From contig NZ_JBBKTU010000001.1 in the NCBI RefSeq assembly GCF_037892605.1, positions 2,232,001-2,296,000 of the forward strand: 64,000 bases of DNA. Direction: 5' to 3'. A model generated the notes under the pieces. The model was given only the letters and a program-made list of their open reading frames with translations, did not search any database and was not told the origin of the DNA. This document shows positions 8,509 through 16,984 of the stretch, in pieces. The position numbers were made by a program, and so were the translations under genes. Numbering within the stretch: the stretch's first letter is position 1; every line of letters begins with the position of its first letter. The DNA comes from Lacibacter sp. H407 (GTDB lineage: Bacteria > Bacteroidota > Bacteroidia > Chitinophagales > Chitinophagaceae).

Positions 8509-9068
8509 CAAACTCTCGGCTTCCACGGGATTTCTTCTACACCCAATTGATGACCGGTATAACGGGCAAGTACAAATAAATAATCACTAAGGCGATTAAT
8601 GTATTTGATCACAAGCGGTTCAACAAACATTTCTTCCTGTTGCATGTGTACGCATAAACGTTCGCAGCGGCGGCATACACAACGGGCTACGTGCATTGTA
8701 CTTACAGAAACATGTCCGCCCGGTAAAACAAAGAATTTCATAGGCGGAATAGCGTCATTCATTTTATCCATTTCCTTTTCAAGCAAGGCCACATCTTTTT
8801 CTTTGAGATCAGGAATTTTCATCTTCGGTTCTTTCTCCGGATCACATGCAAGAGACGAACCAATGGTAAACAAACGATCTTGTATTTCCTTCAAAACAGC
8901 TTTTGTATGAATGTCGCTTACATGATCGGTAACAAGACCAATGTAAGAATTCAACTCGTCAACAGTGCCATAGGTTTCAATACGTATATGACTTTTGGGC
9001 ACTTTGGTTCCGCCAATTAAACTTGTTTTGCCAAGGTCACCTGTTTTGGTATATATTTTTGATGCCAT
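8508..9068 (-). CDS. Cob(I)alamin adenosyltransferase, PduO type
   Basis: Transfers the 5'-deoxyadenosyl group from ATP to cob(I)alamin to make adenosylcobalamin. This 186-residue protein has the PduO-type N-terminal ATP loop TKTGDLGKTSLIGG (residues 6-19), the segment RIETYGTVDELNS, and the helix VARCVCRRCERLCV carrying the conserved Arg residues of the active site. All are in the usual order and the length is normal. No cobalamin synthesis genes are nearby, so it probably serves salvage for B12-dependent enzymes elsewhere. A TACTTTTG box lies 25 bases upstream. Confidence 0.92.
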   Translation of the reverse strand: MASKIYTKTGDLGKTSLIGGTKVPKSHIRIETYGTVDELNSYIGLVTDHVSDIHTKAVLKEIQDRLFTIGSSLACDPEKEPKMKIPDLKEKDVALLEKEMDKMNDAIPPMKFFVLPGGHVSVSTMHVARCVCRRCERLCVHMQQEEMFVEPLVIKYINRLSDYLFVLARYTGHQLGVEEIPWKPRV

Positions 9069-9093
9069 ATAGTTATTTCAATTCTGCTGTTAA

Positions 9094-9101
9094 CAAAAGT
9101 A
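9094..9101 (-). promoter_or_regulatory. Promoter -7 box of the adenosyltransferase gene
   Basis: Minus-strand TACTTTTG, 25 bases before the ATG at 9068 and just beyond the terminator of the preceding leftward operon. Confidence 0.6.
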
Positions 9102-9121
9102 GACTCCAAAAGGTTGTAAAT

Positions 9122-9146
9122 AAAAAAGGAGAGTTAAAAACTCTCC
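9122..9146 (-). terminator. Intrinsic terminator of the gatC-ABC operon
   Basis: Stem GGAGAGTT/AACTCTCC (9128-9135 and 9139-9146) with a 3-base loop; on the minus strand it is followed by a run of T (complement of 9122-9127). It separates the ABC ATPase gene from the adenosyltransferase promoter. Confidence 0.75.
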
Positions 9147-9171
9147 ACATTTTCATTTCAAAAAAAGATTC

Positions 9172-9873
9172 TTACCGGGCAACCAATTGCTCTTGCAACA
9201 TATCCGTTTCAACCAGTCCATCACGCAAACGCACAACACGTTTGGCATAATGTGCAATATCTTCTTCGTGTGTAACAAGTACAACGGTATTGCCAAGCTT
9301 GTGAATATCTGTAATAAGCCCCATAATTTCAACCGATGTTTTTGAATCAAGATTACCCGTTGGTTCATCGGCAAGAATAATAGAAGGATTATTCACCAAC
9401 GCACGGGCAATGGCCACACGTTGAATTTGTCCACCACTTAATTCATTTGGTTTGTGATGCGATCGATCAGCGAGATTTACTTTCTCTAACATTTCCAATG
9501 CACGTTCTGTACGTTCTTTTTTGGGTACCCCTGCATAGATCAATGGCAACGCCACATTTTCCAATGCAGATAAGCGTGGCAGGAGGTTGAATTGTTGAAA
9601 CACAAACCCGATCTCCTGGTTTCTGATCTCGGCCAGTTCATTATCGTTCATTTGGCTCACATCATTTCCATTCAATACATATTTACCATCGCTCAATGTA
9701 TCTAAACATCCGAGGATATTCATCAAGGTACTTTTACCGGAACCCGATGGGCCCATCAACGCCACAAATTCATTTTTTTGAATGTCAAGGTCAATGCCTT
9801 TTAGCACCGGTAATTCCTGCTTGCCGAGATAATAACTTTTACGGAGTTGTTCGAGGTGAATAACAGATTGCAT
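9172..9873 (-). CDS. MacB/LolD-type ABC transporter ATP-binding protein
   Basis: A 233-residue ABC ATPase with Walker [10 protein letters not shown] (residues 41-49), [18 protein letters not shown] around the Q-loop, signature [15 protein letters not shown], Walker [13 protein letters not shown] and switch VLVTHEED. The sequence is that of ATPases working with MacB-like permeases (export of small molecules, siderophores or lipoproteins). No permease gene lies next to it. It starts 16 bases after gatC and is probably the second gene of that operon. It is a different subfamily member from the LolD-like ATPase 1 kb to the left. Confidence 0.85.
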   Translation of the reverse strand: MQSVIHLEQLRKSYYLGKQELPVLKGIDLDIQKNEFVALMGPSGSGKSTLMNILGCLDTLSDGKYVLNGNDVSQMNDNELAEIRNQEIGFVFQQFNLLPRLSALENVALPLIYAGVPKKERTERALEMLEKVNLADRSHHKPNELSGGQIQRVAIARALVNNPSIILADEPTGNLDSKTSVEIMGLITDIHKLGNTVVLVTHEEDIAHYAKRVVRLRDGLVETDMLQEQLVAR

Positions 9874-9889
9874 AATGTTGAATATAGAA

Positions 9890-10180
9890 TTATTTTTTGA
9901 TCACTTTTGGTACCATAAAGAAGCTGTTGTTTTTGAGTTGTGCATTTTGTAATGCTTCTTCTCTTGAAACAGAACCTTTTACTTCATCGGGCCGAAGCAC
10001 ATTGATCTCTTCTGTTAAATGCATGAGCGGTTCAATGCCTGTTGTGTCGAGTTCCTGCAGCTTTTCAATAAAACCGATCATCTGTTGCAGATCATCCCGC
10101 AGCTTGTCTTTTTCATCCGGCTTAATTTCAAGGCGGGCCAGCAAGCTGAGTTTATCAATTAACGCATGGTTTACTTCCAT
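9890..10180 (-). CDS. gatC: Asp-tRNA(Asn)/Glu-tRNA(Gln) amidotransferase subunit C
   Basis: A 96-residue GatC, which stabilises the GatA-GatB complex that converts misacylated Asp-tRNA(Asn) or Glu-tRNA(Gln) to the correct amide forms. Family features are [13 protein letters not shown] near the start, the helix [19 protein letters not shown] and the typical [19 protein letters not shown] extended segment. The C-terminal [10 protein letters not shown] is also characteristic. gatA and gatB are not adjacent, as is common in Bacteroidota. A TATTTTTG box ends only four bases before the ATG, suggesting a very short or absent leader. Confidence 0.93.
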   Translation of the reverse strand: MEVNHALIDKLSLLARLEIKPDEKDKLRDDLQQMIGFIEKLQELDTTGIEPLMHLTEEINVLRPDEVKGSVSREEALQNAQLKNNSFFMVPKVIKK

Positions 10181-10184
10181 CGGT

Positions 10185-10192
10185 CAAAAATA
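10185..10192 (-). promoter_or_regulatory. Promoter -7 box of gatC
   Basis: Minus-strand TATTTTTG (TAnnTTTG) ending four bases before the ATG at 10180; if used, transcription would begin at or next to the start codon. Confidence 0.45.
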
Positions 10193-10239
10193 AGCAAATT
10201 GCGTGGTGATGAATTTATTTTAGATGAACGGACAAGCGG

Positions 10240-10785
10240 TTATTCCTGCTTTTGAGTTGAGGAATGGATCTGCTTCAACAACTCTAACTGTTGCTGCTGA
10301 ATTTCAAACAACGTTTTTAATTGTTCTTCGATCACCAGGTCGAATTTTTGGTGAAGACTACGAATCTCCAGTTCAGCTTTCAGGTTGATGAGATAATCGT
10401 TTTGAGCCCGTTGCCTGTCTTTTTCTTCCTGCCGGTTTTGGCTCATCATAATAATGGGTGCCTGCAAAGCTGCAATGCAGGATAACACAAGATTCATCAG
10501 AATAAAAGGATAAGGGTCAAACGTTTCGCCCGCCGGCAACAAACTGTTTAGCACGATCCAGCTGATCAGTACCACAAAAAACAGAATGATGAACATCCAG
10601 CTGCCTCCGAACCGGGCGATTTTATCCGATAAACTTTGTCCGGCTGTAAGATTTTCTTCGGGCGGATGCATCAGGTTGTTGATGATGAGTTCTTCATCTT
10701 TCATTGTTTGTTTTACAATACTGTGCAGTTTGCTGAGATGTTCGTTTTCAATCGAGAACAATTGATCATAATCTTTGGTATCCAT
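10240..10785 (-). CDS. DUF1003 family membrane protein
   Basis: A 181-residue protein with the DUF1003 core: the GQSLSDKIARFGGSWMFII entry to helix one, a short hydrophilic link, and a second helix FILMNLVLSCIAALQAPII followed by MMSQNRQEEKDRQRAQNDY. The C-terminal 50 residues form a Gln-rich predicted coiled coil. The family has no established role. It begins 26 bases after mgtE on the same strand, so it is probably co-transcribed with the magnesium transporter. Confidence 0.85.
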   Translation of the reverse strand: MDTKDYDQLFSIENEHLSKLHSIVKQTMKDEELIINNLMHPPEENLTAGQSLSDKIARFGGSWMFIILFFVVLISWIVLNSLLPAGETFDPYPFILMNLVLSCIAALQAPIIMMSQNRQEEKDRQRAQNDYLINLKAELEIRSLHQKFDLVIEEQLKTLFEIQQQQLELLKQIHSSTQKQE

Positions 10786-10811
10786 AAAACGTAATTAAGC
10801 AAGTTCAATTT

Positions 10812-12203
10812 TTACAACAACACGCCATTCAAAAACAGGTATGCCATTGAAAAATAGATCAAGAGCCCTGTTACATCTACTAATGTTGCTACAAAAGGGG
10901 TAGAAGAAGTGGCAGGATCTGCTCCGAACTTCTTCAGCAACAATGGTAACATAGAGCCCATTAAAGTGCCCCACAGCACAATACCAATAAGTGAGCAGCC
11001 TACCGTTAAACCAATCCGCAGTGAATGATCGCCAAATGTTGTACTGAAAGAGCTCCAGATAAAGATCATAGTCAATGCAATGATGCAAAGTGATGTTCCC
11101 AGTAATAAACCGGATGCAATTTCACGCTTCATGATGCGCCACCAATCAGCAATGCTGATTTCACCCAATGCCATGGCTTGTATAATGAGGGTAGATGTTT
11201 GCGATCCGCTGTTTCCACCGCTGGAAATAATGAGGGGAATAAATGTCGCAAGTATTACCACTTTCGCAATTTCGTCCTGGTAGCCCTGCATAGCCGAAAT
11301 AGTGAGCAGCTCTCCAAAAAACAATATGATGAGCCATACCACCCGTTTCTGAAATAATTTGAAGATCGGGATCTCAATATAAGGTTCATCGAGTGCGGCG
11401 GTACCTCCCATTTTCTGCATGTCTTCACTAAACTCTTCATTGGCTACCCACAATACGTCATCAATGGTAACAATGCCCAATAGCTTATTGGTATTACTTA
11501 CCACCGGCAGTGCATCCCGGTTATTCATTTTAAACGCTTCGTTAGCAGTTTCCTGATCGTCAAAAACATTGAGTGCAATGAAGCGTCCATCAATTAGTTC
11601 TTCCACCCGTTTATCAGGTGCAGCCAGAATAATATCACGGATGCGGATGTCATCGATCAATTCACCTTTTTCATTAATGATGTACAGAACGTTGATGGTT
11701 TCACTGTCTTTCCCATATTTACGGATGGTATCAAATACTTCAACAACAGTATTGTGCGGATAGATATACACATAATCCGGCGTCATCAAACGGCCCATAC
11801 TGTTTTCAGGATAACCCAGAAGCGACAGGGTGATCTTCCGTTCTTCTGGGTTCAGCAATTTGATTAGCTCACGTACAACACTACTTGGTAATTCTTCGAG
11901 GAAGGATGTACGATCATCCGCAGGGAGCTCATTCAACAGCTCGGCTGTTTTGAAAGGCGGCAGTTCTTTAATGATCTGTTTTTGAGTAGGCAGATCAAGG
12001 ATTTTAAACACACTCACCGCCCTGTGTACGCTCATATTGGCCAGCATCTGGCTTTCATAATCGGGAAATTCGTACACCAGTTCGGCCACATCGCTGATGT
12101 TCTGGTTATTGAGGAACTCCTGGATTTCCAATTTATCTTCACGTACCATTAAGGCTTCAAACTGCTCCTTTAATGATACTTCCTGTTCCAGTTCAAGACT
12201 CAT
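10812..12203 (-). CDS. mgtE: Magnesium transporter MgtE
   Basis: A 463-residue Mg2+ channel with the full domain order: N-terminal superhelical domain (about 1-130), a CBS pair (about 135-260, beginning GRLMTPDYVYIYP), a connecting helix and five membrane helices (about 285-463). The conserved pore region is seen in SGGNSGSQTSTL and ALGEI, and the last helix contains DVTGLLIYF with the Asp typical of the Mg2+-selectivity site. The cytosolic domains close the pore when Mg2+ is high. It leads a likely two-gene unit with the DUF1003 gene. Confidence 0.93.
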   Translation of the reverse strand: MSLELEQEVSLKEQFEALMVREDKLEIQEFLNNQNISDVAELVYEFPDYESQMLANMSVHRAVSVFKILDLPTQKQIIKELPPFKTAELLNELPADDRTSFLEELPSSVVRELIKLLNPEERKITLSLLGYPENSMGRLMTPDYVYIYPHNTVVEVFDTIRKYGKDSETINVLYIINEKGELIDDIRIRDIILAAPDKRVEELIDGRFIALNVFDDQETANEAFKMNNRDALPVVSNTNKLLGIVTIDDVLWVANEEFSEDMQKMGGTAALDEPYIEIPIFKLFQKRVVWLIILFFGELLTISAMQGYQDEIAKVVILATFIPLIISSGGNSGSQTSTLIIQAMALGEISIADWWRIMKREIASGLLLGTSLCIIALTMIFIWSSFSTTFGDHSLRIGLTVGCSLIGIVLWGTLMGSMLPLLLKKFGADPATSSTPFVATLVDVTGLLIYFSMAYLFLNGVLL

Positions 12204-12299
12204 AATTCAACTGTTTTTTGTAAGATAGATGCTTGATTTCTGCAATTTGGCTAAAGTTAGTTTCTTTGACTGAAAGAGCACTTCTCCATTAAAAACTTC

Positions 12300-12689
12300 A
12301 TGATGCGTTTACCTTGTTTATTTATTGCAGAAACAGAACAGAAAGGCCGGGCTGTGTTTACGAATGAGGCATTGGAAGCAGGCACGTTGCTGGAAACAGC
12401 ACCGGTGATCGTGATGACGGGCGAAGAGCGCAAACTGATCGACCAAACCCGACTGCACGATTATATTTTTGTGTGGGGCGATGATAATGATCAATGTGCG
12501 ATGGCGCTTGGCTGGATTTCGGTGTACAACCATTCTTACCAGAGCAATGCAGAGTATTACATGGATTTTGAAACTGAGCAGATGTTTGTAAAAACCGTTT
12601 GGCCCATTGCAGCAGGTGAAGAGGTGACGATCAATTACAACGGAACCTGGAACGATGAAACAAAAGTTTGGTTTGATGTAGTAGGCTGA
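12300..12689 (+). CDS. Short SET-domain protein
   Basis: A 129-residue protein that consists almost entirely of a SET domain, the fold of lysine methyltransferases. Recognisable parts are KGRAVFTNEALEAGTLLE near the N terminus, the pseudoknot-type motif YNHSYQSNAEY (where eukaryotic enzymes have NHSCxPN) and GEEVTINYNG near the C terminus. There is no pre-SET, post-SET or zinc-binding region. Small stand-alone SET proteins occur in many bacteria; substrates are mostly unknown. Two ATG codons are adjacent (12300 and 12303). The gene stands alone, divergent from mgtE. Confidence 0.85.
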   Translation: MMRLPCLFIAETEQKGRAVFTNEALEAGTLLETAPVIVMTGEERKLIDQTRLHDYIFVWGDDNDQCAMALGWISVYNHSYQSNAEYYMDFETEQMFVKTVWPIAAGEEVTINYNGTWNDETKVWFDVVG

Positions 12690-12747
12690 AATGCGCTGCT
12701 GTCGTAGATTTACGTATGCCTGATTCATAAAATAGTTATGATTAAAG

Positions 12748-12778
12748 TTGCTTTCTTGCAGAATGGATGCTACTTTTG
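12748..12778 (+). promoter_or_regulatory. Canonical Bacteroidota promoter of the type IX cargo gene
   Basis: TTG at 12748-12750, a 20-base spacer, then TACTTTTG at 12771-12778. This is the best fit to TTG-N(17-23)-TAnnTTTG in the window. The leader to the ATG at 12858 is about 75 bases. Confidence 0.7.
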
Positions 12779-12857
12779 CCCTACAACTTCCTTGAAAAAA
12801 CCGCACCTTTAATCTCCCTCACCTACGGAAACCAGTTAACAATTTAAACTATTCTAT

Positions 12858-14207
12858 ATGATTAGAAAGTTACTCTTGTTGCTGGTTGTTACAACAATCC
12901 TGCAAAACACATCTTACGGACAACAAGCTGATATTTTAGCAAATGCTTTTTATGACAACGCCAATAATCGTGTTGTGGTGCGATTAGCGATCAGAAATAA
13001 TACAGCAACTATTACCAACTTTGAAATTGTAGGTATATGCATTGGATTGCAATACCATTCTCCAAAAGTTTCATTCGCTGGTTATAAAAGCTACTTTTAT
13101 AATAATGGCAATCAATCTTCGTCATTGAACGATGCTAGTTTTTTAGCTCCGACGTTTGGAGCGGATTCAGGACCTAATCCATTTTTATACATAGGTCCTG
13201 ACCCTGGCAATGGTTCTGTTTTAGGAGTGGGGATCAAAGGGGGTAGTACAAACCAAACAAGAGACGCACCCGTTGCGACAGGTGGAACAAAAACAATGCA
13301 AATGCGTTTTTTTCAAAGATCAACCAGTAGTTGTACAGAAATATGGCCGGTCCCTCCACATACGTACCGATTGATGGTTGACTTTTATTTTACGTTGGTA
13401 AACATTGCAGACATATCCTATTACAAGTTAAATCAACCGGGTTATGGGTTTGATACCGACGAGTTTATTGCACAAGGATTGAGTGGTCATAGTGAGACAT
13501 TAAAAGATAATCATAAGGATATAGCGATTGTGTTGATACGAAACGCAAATCCTGAAAACGCTTACCAACCTTTTGACTTAAGTAACTGCAATGGTTCAAA
13601 TGTGAACCCAGTAACTATTGAAAAGGACTCCACGGTGAAATTTATTACCCCAATTAACGGTATTCTTGCTGGTAAAGCAATTGAAGCTAATGTACAGGAT
13701 AAAGACAATCACGTTTTGGTACAATGGAAATCTGAGTACAATCAATTGGTAGATTACTTCGAAGTGCAACGTAAAGACGGGAACGGCGAATTTAAAACCG
13801 TCGGATTAGTAATGGGCAAAGAGGGCACCGAGGCTGTTCAATACGAATTCAAGGATAAAATTACAGCACGGGATATTGAACCATCATACAGGATCAAAGT
13901 GATCAATAACGATAAAGTGATTACTTACAGCGATGTTAGAAAAATACGGTTAGGAAGCGAGCAAAATGTAACCGTTAAAGTATTCCCTAATCCAAGCAGT
14001 GAATCGTTACGCATTAATCTGCCGGTAAGCAATGGCATGTTTGTTTGCAGAATGTATAGTACAGAAGGACGTATGGTGCAAGTAACAAATGTATCAGCAG
14101 CAAACCCAACTGTGAATATTAAAACACTGCAAACAGGTTCTTACTTTATGGAATTGTATCAACCGCAAACGGGTAAGCGGTACTATACACAGTTCAGCAA
14201 ACAATAA
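12858..14207 (+). CDS. Secreted protein with type IX sorting domain, function unknown
   Basis: A 449-residue protein with a cleavable signal peptide (MIRKLLLLLVVTTILQNTSYGQ) and a C-terminal type A sorting domain for the type IX system, recognised by VKVFPNPSSESLRI, MYSTEGRMV and the final LQTGSYFMELYQPQTG. The first 250 residues are Asn- and Gly-rich with predicted beta strands and no family I recognise; about residues 275-365 look like a fibronectin-type or Ig-like beta sandwich (VQWKSEYNQLVDYFEVQRK). It should be exported by the Sec pathway, then across the outer membrane by SprA machinery. It has its own strong promoter and a terminator in the 3' end of the opposing gene. Confidence 0.85.
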   Translation: MIRKLLLLLVVTTILQNTSYGQQADILANAFYDNANNRVVVRLAIRNNTATITNFEIVGICIGLQYHSPKVSFAGYKSYFYNNGNQSSSLNDASFLAPTFGADSGPNPFLYIGPDPGNGSVLGVGIKGGSTNQTRDAPVATGGTKTMQMRFFQRSTSSCTEIWPVPPHTYRLMVDFYFTLVNIADISYYKLNQPGYGFDTDEFIAQGLSGHSETLKDNHKDIAIVLIRNANPENAYQPFDLSNCNGSNVNPVTIEKDSTVKFITPINGILAGKAIEANVQDKDNHVLVQWKSEYNQLVDYFEVQRKDGNGEFKTVGLVMGKEGTEAVQYEFKDKITARDIEPSYRIKVINNDKVITYSDVRKIRLGSEQNVTVKVFPNPSSESLRINLPVSNGMFVCRMYSTEGRMVQVTNVSAANPTVNIKTLQTGSYFMELYQPQTGKRYYTQFSKQ

Positions 14208-14210
14208 GTT

Positions 14211-14879
14211 TTAGATAATTATTCTTTTCAATGCTTCCCTTTCACTTAACGGTGAAAGGGAATGTTTTTTTACAAATGCCTGTACCCATGTTGCAGCGGT
14301 TTTGGAATATTCACGTAATGCCCAACCAATGGCCTTCTGAATAAAAAACTCCTTTGATTTTTTTAGCTGAAGAATGTGTTTTGAAAGTAGGGCTGTATCA
14401 GTTTGTTCTTTATACGCTTTCTGAAACATAATACTGCTGCGTTGTAACCAGATATTCTTACTCTTGTTCCACTTGGTTGTGATCTTTACTTGTTGCTCCG
14501 GAAATTTTTGAAAATAAGGTCCGGTTAAAGAACTGGCTGCGTGATCAACTGTTTCCCACCAGCTTTTGTGTGTAAGGATGTATTCGATCATATCAATCGT
14601 TTCTTTCTTCCATTCTTTTTGATAGCAGGCCAGTAATTCTATTGCAACATATTGCATCTCCCGTTTGGGATGTTGCCAACAGTCTTTAATGATTGCTTGA
14701 AGTCTTTCAAACGCTGGTAACGACTGTTTAAAATATTCTTTGCTGAGTTTTCGCCAAACAGGAGCTTTTAAACCATAAAAGTCAAATTGGTTTAGCATAT
14801 ATGCTTTCATACCCTGCGCATGAACAGGATTTGCTTCCTGTTCAAACTGTTTTATCAAAGGAATAAGATATGCGTGCAT
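14211..14879 (-). CDS. AlkD-like DNA alkylation repair protein
   Basis: A 222-residue all-helical HEAT-like repeat protein of the DNA alkylation repair (AlkC/AlkD) family, DNA glycosylases that excise N3- and N7-alkylated purines without base flipping. Family features are MKAYMLNQFDFYGLKAPVWR near the N terminus, HPKREMQYVAIELL, the THKSWWETVDHAA segment with the conserved Trp and Asp, LQRSSIMFQK, and KEFFIQKAIGWALREYSK near the C terminus. It begins nine bases after the gamma-glutamyltransferase-like gene and is probably in its transcript. Its last 50 coding bases contain the terminator of the opposing gene. Confidence 0.9.
   Translation of the reverse strand: MHAYLIPLIKQFEQEANPVHAQGMKAYMLNQFDFYGLKAPVWRKLSKEYFKQSLPAFERLQAIIKDCWQHPKREMQYVAIELLACYQKEWKKETIDMIEYILTHKSWWETVDHAASSLTGPYFQKFPEQQVKITTKWNKSKNIWLQRSSIMFQKAYKEQTDTALLSKHILQLKKSKEFFIQKAIGWALREYSKTAATWVQAFVKKHSLSPLSEREALKRIII
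14235..14271 (+). terminator. Terminator of the type IX cargo gene, inside the AlkD coding end
   Basis: Stem TTCCCTTTCAC/GTGAAAGGGAA (14235-14245 and 14252-14262) with a six-base loop, followed on the plus strand by TGTTTTTTT. It lies 27 bases after the cargo gene stop but within the last 20 codons of the convergent AlkD-like gene. Confidence 0.75.
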
Positions 14880-14888
14880 TTGTTTTAT

Positions 14889-16784
14889 TTACCAACCAAT
14901 GCCATAGTCTTCTCCATGATTACTGCTGCCACCCCAAAAACTTTTGTGTTTCCAATCAAACCAAATCGCATTGATTGGGCCACTTGTTCTGTCCTCAAAA
15001 AAGAGTGTATAACCCATTTTTCGTAGTTCTTTTCTCACCCATTCGGAAGTATTGGTATGTAATAACAAATGTCCGGGTTTCGGTTTTCGGTCTTCTGTTT
15101 TACTTCCACCTAGTGATAACCAAAGTTGGTTGCTGTTAATGTTTGCTGCTTCACATGCTTCCTGCACGTTCATGCCAAATTCAACGATGTTTAAAAAGAA
15201 CTGCAATAAATTTTGATCCTGCGTATCGCCTCCCTGTACAGCAAATGATAAATACGGCTTTCCATCTTTCAATGCCATGGTTGGAGTTAATGTTACTCTG
15301 GGGCGTTTGCCTGGTTCAATTACATTGAATGGATTGAGTGCAGGATCAAGTACAAAACTTTGTCCACGCTGACTCATACCTACACCTGTATTACCAGCAA
15401 TGGTTGCCGGCAACCATCCACCCGACGGCGTAATGGAAACAACCCAGCCTTCTGCATCGGCTGCTTCAACTGTAGTTGTTCCTCTCCATAAACGGTCCAT
15501 GTATTCAGCATCGGCAGCGGCCACAGCTTCATTTCGGACATCATGTGCAGGGGCAAAATTTCGTGTTTGTATTGATGTTGTATCCATATTGAATCCACGT
15601 TTCTTCAACACATCCATAAATGGATTTGTTTTTCCTTCAAACGGATATGGATCGCCCGGACCAATGTTTGGCATATTCCGTTCCATTGAAATTTGCTTTG
15701 CTCTGTATTTTGCATATTCTTTACTTAACAAACCTTGCATTGGCTCAGCAGGAGGAAAGGCAGGGTCGCCATAATAAAAATCACGGTCGGCAAATGTCAT
15801 ATTCATGGTTTGGTAAACAGTATGAATATATTTTGCACTGTTATAACCCATGCTCTTCAAATCAAAATTCTCAAGGATGTTTAAACTCTGTAATAACATC
15901 GGTCCTTGCGTCCATTGCTGCAGTTTATAAACTTCAATGCCTTTGTAATTAACGTGCATGGGTTCTTCTTCAAGCGGCTTCCAGTTGGCCAGATCATTCA
16001 TTGTAATTAAACCGCCTTGTTCCTGGCAACCACGCACAAATTCTTTGGCAATATCACCTTTGTAAAACCGATCATACGCCGCCATTATCGCTTCTTTTCT
16101 GCTCTTGCCTTTTTTTAATGCGTCTTGCTCCGCCTGTACCATTTTGGTAAGCGTTTCCAACAGATCTTTTTGAACAAAAATTTCACCCGCTTCAGGTGCT
16201 TCCCGTTTTTCACCAAGATGTGGAAGAAAAACTTTTTTACTGTACGGCCATTGTTTGATGCGTTCTTTTCCACGCTCCATGCTGTTGGCAGTTTGCGCTT
16301 CAATGGGATAACCTGCCGCTAACTCCATTGCAGGCGCCAACACTTCTTTCAAACTCATGGTACCGTAATTCGCCAACATATGACAGATGCCACCTGGTGT
16401 GCCTGGCGTAACCGCTGCTAACGGCCCATACTCCGGCGGGAAATTATAACCTTTGCTTTTATAAAATTCTGCAGTAGCGCCCGTTGGTGCAACACCCAAT
16501 GCATTGATGCCAATTACTTTTCCGGTTTTTGGATTGTAAATAAGTGCCTGCGTTTCGCCTCCCCAACTCAGCACATCCCACATGGTACATGTGGCCGCCA
16601 ACATAGCGCATGCAGCATCAACTGCATTGCCACCTTTCTGAAACACCATACTGCCGGCAGTTGCAGCTAACGGTTTACCTGTAATAGCCATCCAGTTTTT
16701 GCCGTGTAGAACCGGCTTTTGTGTTTGCTGTGCAAAGCTGCATTGTGCCGAAACGGCAACTGCTAAAAGAAGAAGGAGTCTCAT
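14889..16784 (-). CDS. Exported gamma-glutamyltransferase-family protein
   Basis: A 631-residue member of the gamma-glutamyltransferase superfamily of self-cleaving Ntn hydrolases, with a signal peptide (first 19 residues). Large-subunit features include QKGGNAVDAACAML and PGTPGGICHML. The nucleophile region reads TTTVEAADAEG, where T436 aligns with the autoprocessing Thr of typical enzymes (TTH). However the His after the two Thr is Thr, and the Ser-Ser of the oxyanion/substrate motif (RPLSSMSPT) is V-T (RPRVTLTPT, 494-502). I therefore infer a divergent subfamily with another acyl substrate, not a standard glutathione hydrolase. AlkD follows nine bases downstream. Confidence 0.85.
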   Translation of the reverse strand: MRLLLLLAVAVSAQCSFAQQTQKPVLHGKNWMAITGKPLAATAGSMVFQKGGNAVDAACAMLAATCTMWDVLSWGGETQALIYNPKTGKVIGINALGVAPTGATAEFYKSKGYNFPPEYGPLAAVTPGTPGGICHMLANYGTMSLKEVLAPAMELAAGYPIEAQTANSMERGKERIKQWPYSKKVFLPHLGEKREAPEAGEIFVQKDLLETLTKMVQAEQDALKKGKSRKEAIMAAYDRFYKGDIAKEFVRGCQEQGGLITMNDLANWKPLEEEPMHVNYKGIEVYKLQQWTQGPMLLQSLNILENFDLKSMGYNSAKYIHTVYQTMNMTFADRDFYYGDPAFPPAEPMQGLLSKEYAKYRAKQISMERNMPNIGPGDPYPFEGKTNPFMDVLKKRGFNMDTTSIQTRNFAPAHDVRNEAVAAADAEYMDRLWRGTTTVEAADAEGWVVSITPSGGWLPATIAGNTGVGMSQRGQSFVLDPALNPFNVIEPGKRPRVTLTPTMALKDGKPYLSFAVQGGDTQDQNLLQFFLNIVEFGMNVQEACEAANINSNQLWLSLGGSKTEDRKPKPGHLLLHTNTSEWVRKELRKMGYTLFFEDRTSGPINAIWFDWKHKSFWGGSSNHGEDYGIGW

Positions 16785-16984
16785 GCTGAAGAATTTAATA
16801 CTTAAAGTTAGGGATAGAATAAGTTTATCGATGATGATTGGATGAACGGCTGCAATACCAGACCAGGTGGTGATGACAAATAGCAGAAATAATTACTGCG
16901 ATCAGTTTGCCTGAAACCGGCTTTGCGGACTTTTATTCGTAAATTGAAGAAGTTGATTGCTTGCAAATAAATAAAAGTGTGACT

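Noticed and set aside
15400-15774. 124-residue plus-strand frame inside the gamma-glutamyltransferase-like gene
   Set aside because: Complementary shadow of a well-supported gene; low-complexity composition.
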